Positions 17,695 to 28,303 of a DNA stretch of 64,000 nucleotides are shown piece after piece; position 1 is the first letter of the stretch; every line of letters starts with the position of its first letter. Location of the stretch: positions 30,379 through 94,378 of the forward strand of contig CASEHV010000002.1 in the NCBI GenBank assembly GCA_949287835.1, read 5' to 3'. The notes under the pieces are model-generated. The model saw only the letters and a list, made by a program, of their open reading frames with translations, did not search any database and was not told where the DNA came from. A program made the position numbers and the translations under genes. The stretch comes from an uncultured Helicobacter sp. (lineage in GTDB: Bacteria > Campylobacterota > Campylobacteria > Campylobacterales > Helicobacteraceae).

Positions 17695-18723
17695 TTATAG
17701 CACTTCTATATCTGCTGCTATCGCACCGCTACGTTTCATTGTCTCAAGTATAGATATAACACTTTGAGGACTAGCGCCGAGTCTTTGCAACGCACGTACA
17801 ACACTTGCAACCGTTGGTAGATTCCCATTTCCACTTAATGTATTTGTATCCTTATCAAAACTCATATTATCAATACCTGTCGTGTTGTTTCCATTATTAA
17901 AATCTTTTGTGATTCTTAATGTCAAATCACCATGAGTTAGCACAATAGGCTGAACGCTAATATCAAGACCTGATACGATTGTCCCAGATTTTTCATCTAT
18001 CACTATCTTTTCTCTAGTAGAGTAGGGTATATCAACCTCTTGCACCAATGCTAGAAACTCTACCATGCTAAGATTATCTGGCTTATTGATTCTAATTGTG
18101 CGAGAATCAAGTGCTTGTGCTGTTTTAACTCCAAAAACTTCATTGATTTTATTCTGAACCTTTACTGCATTTTGGAAGTCAGATTTTTTCAAGCTAAGGG
18201 TAGTTGAAGTCTGATTTGCTATGTTATAGACAACTTCTTTCTCTATTGTAGCACCGCCATTTATCGTCCCGCTAACCAAACTATCACCCTTACCGACACT
18301 TATGCTACCCTGTGCTACTGCATATATTTGACCATCTACTGCATTTAGTGGAGTCATTAGTAACGTGCCACCCTGAAGCGATTTCGCATCGCCTATGCTA
18401 GATATTTTTATATCTATCTTATCTCCTTGTCTAGCAAACGGAGGTAAATTTGCCGTTACCATAACCGCCGCTACATTTTTTGATTTTATATCATCTGCAC
18501 TAAGCTTTACATTCATAGTCTCAAGCATATTTGCCATAGACTGGGCTGTGAATCTTGACCCACCTTTATCGCCTGTGCCATCTAAGCCTATGACGATTCC
18601 ATATCCCATAAGCTGATTATCCCTAACGCCAGAGATACTTGTCAAATCGCCAATTTTCTCTGCATTAGCAAAGCTTAGGGATAAAAAACAAAATATAGCA
18701 GTAGATAAGAATAAACGTAGCAA
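17695..18723 (-). CDS. flgI: Flagellar P-ring protein FlgI
   Basis: FlgI builds the periplasmic P ring that acts as a bushing for the flagellar rod. A signal peptide (LRLFLSTAIFCFLSLSFANA) precedes the conserved start EKIGDLTSISGVRDNQLMGYG, and family blocks GLDGTGDKGGSRFT and ANLPPFARQGDKIDI follow. There is no ATG. A TTG at 18723 lies 6 bp after GGAG, better spaced than the TTG at 18729. I saw no sigma-54 (GG-N10-GC) promoter in the 138 bp upstream. Confidence 0.92.
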   Translation of the reverse strand: MLRLFLSTAIFCFLSLSFANAEKIGDLTSISGVRDNQLMGYGIVIGLDGTGDKGGSRFTAQSMANMLETMNVKLSADDIKSKNVAAVMVTANLPPFARQGDKIDIKISSIGDAKSLQGGTLLMTPLNAVDGQIYAVAQGSISVGKGDSLVSGTINGGATIEKEVVYNIANQTSTTLSLKKSDFQNAVKVQNKINEVFGVKTAQALDSRTIRINKPDNLSMVEFLALVQEVDIPYSTREKIVIDEKSGTIVSGLDISVQPIVLTHGDLTLRITKDFNNGNNTTGIDNMSFDKDTNTLSGNGNLPTVASVVRALQRLGASPQSVISILETMKRSGAIAADIEVL

Positions 18724-18867
18724 AGTCAAACTCCAATAAGAAATGCCGTGATTTTAGCTAAAAATCATGAATTTTCAAATATAAAATTTTCTTTTTATGT
18801 TGCAAATATTTTAGGAATCATTATGTAGAATTATTTGCAATATAAATTATGGAGATGATAGTTAAAC

Positions 18868-19557
18868 ATGGATTATTTACAAAACGCATTTTTTGATTTA
18901 CCTGTTTTAGTTAGCTTTTTGGGTGGATTGCTTACATTTTTTACGCCATGCATACTACCGTTAATTCCCTCTTATATGAGTTATATATCTGGCGTTGGAA
19001 TAGGGCAGATGAAATATCATTCAAAGGCAAAAATGCTACAAAGCTCGTTTTTGTTTGTGTTAGGTTTTTCTAGTATATTTTTTCTACTTTTTTTAGCTAC
19101 GTTTAATATCATAGGTAATTTTTTTAGCAATCATTATGTGAAATGGGTATCTGGTTTTATAGTTATAGTATTTGGTTTGCATTTTTTGGGTGTATTAAAA
19201 ATTGCTATTTTTAATAAAATAAAAAAGCTAGATACAACGCGATTAGAGGGCAATAGATTCCTTAAAGTCATTGCACCATTTTTAATAGGTGTTGGATTTG
19301 CGGCTGGCTGGACTCCTTGCACGGGACCAATCGTAAGCTCAATGGCACTACTCGCTTCTACAAATCAGAATCTAGCACTCATGTCTAGCATATCATTCAT
19401 AGTAGGGTTATCAATTCCTTTTTTATTGTTGTCTGTTTTTCTCACTCAGGGTTTAGCATTCATAGGAAGATTAAAAAAGCAAATGAGGATAATAGAAATA
19501 TTTTGCGGAATCTTTCTCATACTCGTAGGTCTTGCCATTATGTTTAATATGTTTTAA
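18868..19557 (+). CDS. ccdA: Cytochrome c biogenesis protein CcdA
   Basis: CcdA is an inner-membrane thiol reductant conduit that passes electrons from cytoplasmic thioredoxin to periplasmic cytochrome c maturation or disulfide partners. The 229-residue protein has six transmembrane helices and the two redox-cysteine motifs, TFFTPCILPLIPSY in helix 1 and GWTPCTGPI in helix 4. It faces the divergent flgI gene and ends 2 bp before the convergent carbonic anhydrase gene. Confidence 0.9.
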   Translation: MDYLQNAFFDLPVLVSFLGGLLTFFTPCILPLIPSYMSYISGVGIGQMKYHSKAKMLQSSFLFVLGFSSIFFLLFLATFNIIGNFFSNHYVKWVSGFIVIVFGLHFLGVLKIAIFNKIKKLDTTRLEGNRFLKVIAPFLIGVGFAAGWTPCTGPIVSSMALLASTNQNLALMSSISFIVGLSIPFLLLSVFLTQGLAFIGRLKKQMRIIEIFCGIFLILVGLAIMFNMF

Positions 19558-19559
19558 GA

Positions 19560-20276
19560 TTACTCCACCACAAGCCTATTAAATAACTCCTGCGTTGTTC
19601 TGGCGTTTTGTTTCGTGATATTCTGCATACTATCTAGCTGGGTTTTTGTAATTGGCATAGGGGTTTTGAGGATTATCCACTGCACATTTTGACTACATGG
19701 CGGCGTGGTAAGAGAGCCGTAGAATTGATATGAGGCTAGATTATTTGGAATGAGTTTATTTATGTCAAAATTTGTAACAAAATATGCTTTGCCTTCTTGA
19801 GTTGGAAGATTCTTTGTGATAAGACCTAATGTCTCATTGGCACTACCATCAGTAAATAGCACGGACAAAAATAGCTTATTTCCTTTAGAATCCTCATGGA
19901 AAATCTGCATCTCCATTTGATAATATTTACTATCTATGCCATTCTCTGCGGGTGTGTGAAAATAGATTTTCTTAATGTGATAACGTCTTCCTGCAAATTC
20001 AAGGTAGCTTCCCTGCGGATATGTGATGGTGAAAACATAATCTTTTAGCTCCACATTTACGCCCTTTGCGGGCAGATATTTAAGCACAAATTCTAATGCC
20101 CCCTGCCTTACATTCTTTGTAGCGATGTTGATTGGAGATTGCTGATTGCCTTCCTTGCAGCCACGATAGGTAAGGTCGGCATTTGCCCAGCCCTCCTGCA
20201 TATTCATACCATAGTCCCATTTGCCATTCGCATTTGCACATATCACAAATGCACATATACACATCAAAATCCGCAT
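19560..20276 (-). CDS. Alpha-carbonic anhydrase homologue lacking two zinc ligands
   Basis: The 238-residue periplasmic protein has a signal peptide (to about residue 16) and a clear alpha-CA fold: QQSPINI at 45-51, FHTPAEN at 106-112, SLTTPPCSQNVQW near the C-terminus and the disulfide cysteines (Cys40 and the one in PPCS). In active enzymes the ligand block reads HFH...MEAHxVH. Here it reads YFH...MEMQIFH: the His94 equivalent is Tyr105 (codon TAT) and the His119 equivalent is Gln124 (codon CAG), leaving only His107. I expect no normal zinc site and no CO2 hydration. The gene is otherwise intact, so it looks like a retained carbonic-anhydrase-related protein. Frame and codons were checked on the reverse strand. 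Confidence 0.85.
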   Translation of the reverse strand: MRILMCICAFVICANANGKWDYGMNMQEGWANADLTYRGCKEGNQQSPINIATKNVRQGALEFVLKYLPAKGVNVELKDYVFTITYPQGSYLEFAGRRYHIKKIYFHTPAENGIDSKYYQMEMQIFHEDSKGNKLFLSVLFTDGSANETLGLITKNLPTQEGKAYFVTNFDINKLIPNNLASYQFYGSLTTPPCSQNVQWIILKTPMPITKTQLDSMQNITKQNARTTQELFNRLVVE

Positions 20277-20284
20277 TGCCTCTC

Positions 20285-20782
20285 CTAGAATTTATTTTCT
20301 GGATTTGACAAAATTGCATCTTTTGAGCTTTCTATCAAATCGTCCATAATATCCCTCTCATCCTCCATATTCTCCATTAGCTCCTGTATCATCTCCATAT
20401 CTTCCTCATCGCTAAAGATTCCTAGTTCTACGAAATTCATGGCATTCATGAAAATACACATATCCCGCATCTTAGGAATGCTAATCTGTGTAATGCTAGA
20501 GAATGGCACTCGCACCACACTTGCAAAATTATCTTTCCCAAAGCCAGCTTCAAATAAGAACTCATCTTCCCACATCTCTATGCTATCAAATGTATAGCCT
20601 GATAGTATAAAATCTATGGCGGGGTGAAAATTCTTTGATATTTCCTCCGGTAATTTTGGCTCAAAGCTAACCCTATGTGCGATACATTGCAGACTAAAGT
20701 GAATCTCATGCTCCTTTAGATGATATATGATTCTCTTTGCATGCCGTGATAATAAAAGCCTTAATATTTGCAGTCTATTCAT
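20285..20782 (-). CDS. SspB-like protein, possible ClpXP adaptor
   Basis: Within this 165-residue protein, residues about 30-100 resemble the SspB substrate-binding fold as seen in alphaproteobacterial SspB: HRVSFEPKLPEEI, then FDSIEMWEDEFLFEAGFG, then VVRVPFSSITQISIP (relatives: VRLSPRL, LSFGGVPERLVVPFAAI). A long acidic tail (DEEDMEMIQELMENMEDERD) ends in a short basic/polar tip, as in SspB proteins whose C-terminal peptide docks on ClpX. This is a remote match made by eye. The gene lies between rpoN and the carbonic anhydrase homologue, 9 bp from rpoN. Confidence 0.45.
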   Translation of the reverse strand: MNRLQILRLLLSRHAKRIIYHLKEHEIHFSLQCIAHRVSFEPKLPEEISKNFHPAIDFILSGYTFDSIEMWEDEFLFEAGFGKDNFASVVRVPFSSITQISIPKMRDMCIFMNAMNFVELGIFSDEEDMEMIQELMENMEDERDIMDDLIESSKDAILSNPENKF

Positions 20783-20791
20783 ATCTCTCTC

Positions 20792-22096
20792 CTATATAGT
20801 CTCTTGCATACTCATCTCATACATTCGCTTTCTCTGGCTAGAGCCTAGTATGCCTAGCTGTTTGCGATATTTTGTAATCGTGCGTCTCACCATTTTTAAA
20901 TCGAACTTTTTCTCAATCATCTCTAGAATCTTAATATCTGATAGCGGCTTTTTTCTATCCTCATTTTTGATAATCTCATTTAAAAAATCCTTGATACTAG
21001 CATTAGAAGTATCGCCATCAATGGCAGTGGTAAAAAAGCTTTTAATGGGGAAAACGCCACGTGTGCAGGCTAGAAATTTATTTGAAATAGCACGTGAAAT
21101 CGTGCTAGGCGAGTGTCCAAACTCATCTGCTAAATCCTTTAATTTCATCGGCTTAATTTCGCCTCCTGTGAAAAACTCATACTGATACTCAATAATCATT
21201 AGCCCAATTTTTCGCAATGTAGCCCGCCGCATGTCTAGTGCATCGACTAGGTCGCGCGCCTCTTTGAGTTTTGTTTTGAAAAACTGCTCATCTAAAATCT
21301 TAGTGCTAGGCTTTTCTATAATCATGCTAGGATAGTAGGAATCATTTAAATTTAGCTCAATATTATTGCCCTCTTGTGTAACGATAATATCGGCTATCAC
21401 AGGCATGGAATCCTCTTGAAACTCAAGATTTGGAATCCTATTAAAATCTCGTATAACCTTCATAATTCTTTCGTAATTTTTGTATTTCTTAAAGCGATTG
21501 TGATTCTCAAGGTCTTTTACAATGCTAAGTGCGATGTCATAATCCTCACCCTCTAGCTCACTTGCATCAAGCTGGAATACAAGAGATTCTCCTAAATCCT
21601 TAGCACCAATGCCTGCTGGCTCTAAATGACAGAATCTAGCCCTAACTCTCTCTACCTCATCTACGCTAGTCTCTATGCCACTCTCTTTTAGCTCCTCTAA
21701 AAAAGATTCCCATTCACAGTCAAAAAAGCCTTCCTCATCAAGATTATCAATAATGCCTAGTGCGATTTGCTGACTTCTTATCGTGGGGAAAAGCGGGGGT
21801 AGAATCTGCTCTTGCAGACTTTCTATGAGGCTTTTTTCATAGATTGTAAGTAGCTCTACCTTGTCCCCTAGCGAGTTTTTTGCGGGGTTTAGATTCCTAC
21901 TTAGCCGCTTTGTAGAGAGATTTTCCTGCAGACTTGTGGAAAAAGCACTATTAATTTCCAAAAATGGATTATCCTCGCCAATCTTGCCTAAGGTCTCCTC
22001 TAGCTCATGTATAGGGCTTTGCAATATCGGCAGCCAACTCTTCAGTGTAGAGGAAAGCTTTGATTTTACAGCAATGTTCTGCCTTAGTTTTGCCAT
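20792..22096 (-). CDS. rpoN: RNA polymerase sigma-54 factor RpoN
   Basis: RpoN directs transcription of class II flagellar genes in Helicobacter and Campylobacter. The 434-residue protein has an N-terminal activator-interaction region (LSSTLKSWLPILQSPIHELEETL), the core-binding middle, a helix-turn-helix (LKDLADEFGHSPSTISRAISNK) and the RpoN box (RRTITKYRKQLGI followed by SSQRKRMY). The Gln-rich region I is shortened, as in relatives. It is followed closely by the SspB-like gene. Confidence 0.94.
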   Translation of the reverse strand: MAKLRQNIAVKSKLSSTLKSWLPILQSPIHELEETLGKIGEDNPFLEINSAFSTSLQENLSTKRLSRNLNPAKNSLGDKVELLTIYEKSLIESLQEQILPPLFPTIRSQQIALGIIDNLDEEGFFDCEWESFLEELKESGIETSVDEVERVRARFCHLEPAGIGAKDLGESLVFQLDASELEGEDYDIALSIVKDLENHNRFKKYKNYERIMKVIRDFNRIPNLEFQEDSMPVIADIIVTQEGNNIELNLNDSYYPSMIIEKPSTKILDEQFFKTKLKEARDLVDALDMRRATLRKIGLMIIEYQYEFFTGGEIKPMKLKDLADEFGHSPSTISRAISNKFLACTRGVFPIKSFFTTAIDGDTSNASIKDFLNEIIKNEDRKKPLSDIKILEMIEKKFDLKMVRRTITKYRKQLGILGSSQRKRMYEMSMQETI

Positions 22097-22171
22097 TTAC
22101 GCTCTATCCTTACGAATGTAGATTCTAAATTGTAGCAAAATATATGTGGTGGCTTAAAAAAGAGGTGCATA

Positions 22172-23401
22172 TTATTCATTCCTAAGAACGCCTAGCACGT
22201 CAATATTACTAGCACGTCTTGCGGGATAATACGATGAAAGACAAACGATAATGCATGCACCTACAATAGTGTATATAAGGTCGCTTGTTAGCAAATCAAT
22301 GGGCAAACGAGATACGCCATAGACATCGGCAGGTATAGAGATAATATCAAAGGTCTTTAATAGCCACATAACAAAAAATGCACCTACAACACCAAAGATG
22401 ATTCCAGAACCACCGATAACAGAGCCTAGCTGAAAAAATAGTCGACGTATAGCCTGTTTAGAAGCACCAAGACTAATTAATAACGCAATTTCCTTTCGCC
22501 TATTCATCACCACCATTAAAAGAGAACTAATGATATTTAAACTAGCCATGAGAATAATTAGCATAAGCATGAAAAATAATGCCTTTTTTTCTAATTCCAT
22601 AGCGGAGAAAAAGTTGCCATTCTGCTCCCACCAACCCTCCATATCTGCATGCACTATAACATGATTCTCTTTCTCATACTCCTCCATAGCCTTTTTTAAT
22701 AAAATAATGTCATTCATGGAATCATTAGAGAAAACATGGAATCCATCATAGCCAAAGTTACTTCCTCCACGTATGGCATATATTGCCTGCGGTGTGGTAT
22801 ATGCCATGGAATTATCGTAGTTTCTAAGCCCACTAGAAAAATGCCCTTTTAATACAAATTTTTTCATCTTAGGTGTTAAGGCGAGACCTGTTGGTGCTAA
22901 ATCTGTGAAAATAAATGTAGCTTTTATATCATCTGATATAAGAGAGTTAAATAGCTGTTCGCCTATGATTACCTCAAATGGACTACTAAATGCAGTAATA
23001 TTTGATTTAGCAAGAATGCTATTGACTTTTGATTCCCGTTTTATATCAACGCCATATAATACCATAGGATATATATCTGAGCCATTTCTAATAACCGCTT
23101 GTGCTTGTATGTATGGACTAAAAGAGAGTTTTGGGAATCTAGATTCTAAATATTCTAAAAAATTTTCAGATAGACCACGACTAGAGGTGGAATATATCGT
23201 TATGGGGTAATTCATGATAAAAAGTTTTCTTTCAAACTCCTTTGTCATGCCATTCATCACAGACATAGCTACCAACAACACCATGACGCCTATGCCAACG
23301 CCAAGGAATGCTAAAATTGCCGTTATAGATATAAAGGGCTGTGTTTTGTCAAATTTCAAGTACTGCCTAAGAATAAAAAATGTAAGGCTATTCAACGTCA
23401 T
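22172..23401 (-). CDS. LolC/LolE-family ABC permease
   Basis: The 409-residue inner-membrane protein has one N-terminal transmembrane helix (ISITAILAFLGVGIGVMVLLVAMSVMNG), a large periplasmic domain and three C-terminal helices, the MacB/LolCE topology. The C-terminal block NRRKEIALLISLGASKQAIRRLFFQ is the coupling region for the ATPase. The likely partner is the LolD-like protein at 14876. Campylobacterota typically encode a single LolC/E-like permease that probably works as a homodimer. Starts at ATG after AGAGG. Confidence 0.85.
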   Translation of the reverse strand: MTLNSLTFFILRQYLKFDKTQPFISITAILAFLGVGIGVMVLLVAMSVMNGMTKEFERKLFIMNYPITIYSTSSRGLSENFLEYLESRFPKLSFSPYIQAQAVIRNGSDIYPMVLYGVDIKRESKVNSILAKSNITAFSSPFEVIIGEQLFNSLISDDIKATFIFTDLAPTGLALTPKMKKFVLKGHFSSGLRNYDNSMAYTTPQAIYAIRGGSNFGYDGFHVFSNDSMNDIILLKKAMEEYEKENHVIVHADMEGWWEQNGNFFSAMELEKKALFFMLMLIILMASLNIISSLLMVVMNRRKEIALLISLGASKQAIRRLFFQLGSVIGGSGIIFGVVGAFFVMWLLKTFDIISIPADVYGVSRLPIDLLTSDLIYTIVGACIIVCLSSYYPARRASNIDVLGVLRNE

Positions 23402-23438
23402 TCCTCTAAGTTTGATTTAGATATTATAACAAACTTAA

Positions 23439-24956
<1,518 letters not shown>

Positions 24957-25044
24957 AATTTTGATTCTGAAATTTAGAGATTAAAATCTAATCGGTATGC
25001 TTTATTAAAAAGCTATGTAAATTATTTGCAATTTTTTAATCTCA

Positions 25045-26859
25045 TTAACACCCAAAATCAATCACAGATTCCTTAGTCTTATCTAGTATTGCAATCTTAG
25101 AGCTGCATTCATCTAGCCATGTTTTTATTACCGCACTTTTATCTGCATATAATTTATTCAAACTCTCGCTTAGATTCCATAACGTCCTTTTGTAGATTGA
25201 GAATCCAAGACTTAGCCTATCTTGATACATACCATAATGTAAGCCTTGATTGATGAGATTTCGCGTGTTCTCTAATGTAGGATTATAAAGTGGCAGGTCC
25301 TGATTGCCCCTATGTTTTGCTAGGGCATTTTCTACCTCGAAATTTAGCCGCTCAAGGCATAGCACAATGGCATTTGTAAGATTATTTGATAATGAAAGCT
25401 GGAGAAAATGCAATTCGCTTTTTGCATCAGCACTATTTATTAGCAACGCTTTATCATAATCGCTATAAATCTCTTTGTAGATTCTCTCAAAAGATAGCTC
25501 ACTAGTGGTGCAAAAAGATTCTATCCTATGATATAGCCCCTGCCCTTGCTCTTTGATAAAAGCACTAAGATTCTCACCAAACTCGTGCATACTAAAGCCT
25601 AGCTTTTTGAACTCCATTGCAAAGTCGGAATCCTCACTGCAAAGCTGACTTGCCAATCTCTCTTTGGGTAGGACATTTATATCCTTGCTTTGCACAATAG
25701 TGCTTTTGAATCCAAAGCGATTTTTACTCTCCTTTACAATCTCTGTTTTCTTTAACTCAAAGGCATTGAAAATATGCTGGGATAGGGCATCGAACTTTAT
25801 CTCTAAAGCTACAAATAGTTTTTTAAAACTATCCTCAAGCCCACTTTGTAGCATATTGAATTTTAGCTCTTGAGGGAAAATCTTTAAAATCCCATCTAGT
25901 TGTCTGCATTTCATCGCTCTATCATGCAGTGCCTTTTTCTCACATACCAAAAGCTTTCTTAAACTCTGCTTTACCCGAAACTCTTTAGCGCTACTAGCCC
26001 TTTTGTAGATAGAATCATTAATGTAATCTAGCACTTCCTTAATGCCAGATTCTCTATAAAGGCTCTCATCGCCACGCTTAATAGAATCAAGCGCCATTTT
26101 CGCAGAGATAGCCAATGTCTGCTCGAAAAATCCGCTAAAAGCACTCTTTGCATACTCTATGCTGGTGTCTATCTCACCTTGATTTTTTAGCCTATCTTTT
26201 TGGTTTAGCACACAAATGCTTTTGTTAGCATAGCGGCTAATGTGGGTTTGTAGAATCTGCTTTTCGCTATTTTTGCCGACATTATCTATGAGTGTTAGCC
26301 AGATAATTCCATCTACTGATTCTAAAATCGCATTAGTCGTCTCTGTGTCGCTTTCATTTTGTGAGTTAAAGCCAGGGGTATCAAGGAAGCTAACTTCCTT
26401 TAAAAGCGGCAGGGGGGCATAGAGTTTGTAGTGAGAGATTTTTAGATTCTCCATCTCATCGACTAGCTCTAGGAATGTCAATTCTTTTTTTATAACTTCT
26501 CCATTTTTGTATAAAACCTCTAGGGCTAGATTCTCGCCATAGACGATTTCACACACTTTGGCAGTAACGGGCGTGATGCCACTAGGGAGTATCTCATCGC
26601 CTAGCAGTGCGTTTAGAAATGTGCTTTTCCCGCTACTAAACTGCCCGATAATTGCCACTCTCATGGGATTTTTTAGCGAAAGTGAAAGATTATTTAGAAT
26701 CTCTTTTTTACCTAAATCCAAAAAAGATGCCTGAGAGAGTGCGTACTGCGTCTGAATGATGAGTAATTGAAGTGGATTGTCGCTATCATCTATACTACCA
26801 CGCATCAGCTCTTGTAGGCATTCTTGAATGAATGATTCAAAGGATAGATTCTCTTGCAT
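25045..26859 (-). CDS. Dynamin-like GTPase
   Basis: The 604-residue protein has G1 GQFSSGKST (residues 72-80), a G2 Thr in ITPVTAKV, G3 FLDTPGFNS, and G4 NQKD. The rest is long helical bundles with a mildly hydrophobic patch (LSLSNNLTNAIVLCL), as in bacterial dynamin-like proteins that bind or tether membranes. Campylobacter jejuni carries two adjacent genes that assemble as a hetero-tetramer; here I see only one, with pgk next to it. Function here is inferred from family. Confidence 0.82.
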   Translation of the reverse strand: MQENLSFESFIQECLQELMRGSIDDSDNPLQLLIIQTQYALSQASFLDLGKKEILNNLSLSLKNPMRVAIIGQFSSGKSTFLNALLGDEILPSGITPVTAKVCEIVYGENLALEVLYKNGEVIKKELTFLELVDEMENLKISHYKLYAPLPLLKEVSFLDTPGFNSQNESDTETTNAILESVDGIIWLTLIDNVGKNSEKQILQTHISRYANKSICVLNQKDRLKNQGEIDTSIEYAKSAFSGFFEQTLAISAKMALDSIKRGDESLYRESGIKEVLDYINDSIYKRASSAKEFRVKQSLRKLLVCEKKALHDRAMKCRQLDGILKIFPQELKFNMLQSGLEDSFKKLFVALEIKFDALSQHIFNAFELKKTEIVKESKNRFGFKSTIVQSKDINVLPKERLASQLCSEDSDFAMEFKKLGFSMHEFGENLSAFIKEQGQGLYHRIESFCTTSELSFERIYKEIYSDYDKALLINSADAKSELHFLQLSLSNNLTNAIVLCLERLNFEVENALAKHRGNQDLPLYNPTLENTRNLINQGLHYGMYQDRLSLGFSIYKRTLWNLSESLNKLYADKSAVIKTWLDECSSKIAILDKTKESVIDFGC

Positions 26860-26880
26860 GATTGAGCCTTGTGTGAAAGT

Positions 26881-28104
26881 TTAATCTTGTAGTGTTTTTT
26901 TATCTAATACTTCAAATGCTGGTAAAACATTTCCCTCCAAAAGCTCAAGACTAGCGCCTCCGCCTGTGGATATGAAACTCATGCTATCTTTATGCCCCGC
27001 TCTATCAATTGCATCTGCTGTATCCCCGCCACCTATAAAGCTAAAAGTATAAGTATTTGCTATGGAATCTGCAATATTAAAAGTCCCTCGTGAAAATTGT
27101 CTTTCCTCATATACACCTAGCGGTCCATTCCATATAATAGTCTGCGCATCATGTATGACTTGACTAAACAATCTTACACTAGCAGGTCCAATATCCACAG
27201 CAGTTAGATTCTCCGGAATATCCTGAGATGGCGTAATTTTTATAACCTTTGGATTCTCGATAGTATCTGTGCTTACTACATCAACGGGCAGATAAATTTT
27301 TACTTTTTTCTCTTTAGCGGCTTTTAGTATAGAATTAGCCTCATCTACCAAGTCATACTCTACTAAACTTCGCTGCATATCATAGCCTAGTGATTGCAAG
27401 AATGTATTACTCATAGCACCACCGATAATAATTTTATCTACAACATTTAATACATTCTTTAGCAAAGTAAGTTTAGAGCTAACCTTACTGCCGCCAACGA
27501 TTAATAGCAGAGGTCTTAGTGGATTTGTAACCACCCTAGCAAATGCGTCTATCTCTTTTTTTAGTAGCATACCTGCGACTTTAGTATCCACAAATTTTGT
27601 AATGCCATGTGTGCTAGAGTGCATTCTATGACTTGTGCCAAATGCGTCATTTATATATATATCGCATAGTGAGGCTAAACTTTTACTTAACTCATCATCA
27701 TTTTTTGTTTCACCATTATAAAATCTTATATTTTCTAATAGAATAATATTAGAATCTGTATTTGTATTTTGACTTCTAATTGCAGAATCTATGGTGTCTG
27801 CAAAGATAATATTCCTAGCAAGCAATCTTTCTATTCGCTTTACAAGATGCTTTAAAGAGAATCTATCGCTCCTCTCCTTTGGTCTGCCAAGATGACTAAC
27901 AAGCACAATACTCTTAGCGCCATGATCAATACAATAATTTATGGTAGGTAGTGCCTCGCGAATCCTCGTATCATCGCTTATATTAGAGTTTTTAGTCATA
28001 GGGACATTAAAATCAACCCTAATTAGCACCCTATTATTTTCAATCTCTATGTCTTTCACGCCCTTTACTTTCTGCATAAACGAAATACTCGCTATATTAA
28101 CCAT
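26881..28104 (-). CDS. pgk: Phosphoglycerate kinase
   Basis: This is the glycolytic/gluconeogenic enzyme that transfers phosphate between 1,3-bisphosphoglycerate and ADP. The 407-residue product has RVLIRVDFNVPM, VLVSHLGRPK, RPLLLIVGGSKVSSKL and the nucleotide site FIGGGDTADAI near the C-terminus. The ATG at 28104 follows AAAAGGA with 8 bp spacing and gives an N-terminus (MVNIASISFMQKVKGV) like that of H. pylori Pgk, so it is preferred over the upstream start at 28146. It is 21 bp upstream of the dynamin-like gene. Confidence 0.94.
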   Translation of the reverse strand: MVNIASISFMQKVKGVKDIEIENNRVLIRVDFNVPMTKNSNISDDTRIREALPTINYCIDHGAKSIVLVSHLGRPKERSDRFSLKHLVKRIERLLARNIIFADTIDSAIRSQNTNTDSNIILLENIRFYNGETKNDDELSKSLASLCDIYINDAFGTSHRMHSSTHGITKFVDTKVAGMLLKKEIDAFARVVTNPLRPLLLIVGGSKVSSKLTLLKNVLNVVDKIIIGGAMSNTFLQSLGYDMQRSLVEYDLVDEANSILKAAKEKKVKIYLPVDVVSTDTIENPKVIKITPSQDIPENLTAVDIGPASVRLFSQVIHDAQTIIWNGPLGVYEERQFSRGTFNIADSIANTYTFSFIGGGDTADAIDRAGHKDSMSFISTGGGASLELLEGNVLPAFEVLDKKTLQD

Positions 28105-28303
28105 AACAAAAATCCTTTTAACTACATGAGTGAAATTATAAGACACTCTTATGAGAAAAAGAAAATGTAGGAGGTAAATCTGTGCATAGAGGTTATTATA
28201 CGGTCGTCTATTTTTTATGTCTATACTATTTAAATTTTTTAATTATAACTTAATGGGTTTTTTAATTTTCTTTAATTCTATTGCATTAGAATTTAAAATT
28301 TAT

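Noticed and set aside
18730..18867. Sigma-54 promoter for flgI
   Set aside because: No GG-N10-GC pair at proper spacing upstream of the start on the minus strand.
25021..25044. Frameshift or truncation in guaB or the dynamin-like gene at their convergent ends
   Set aside because: Both genes end with complete family C-termini and the 88-bp gap contains only weak dyad symmetry.
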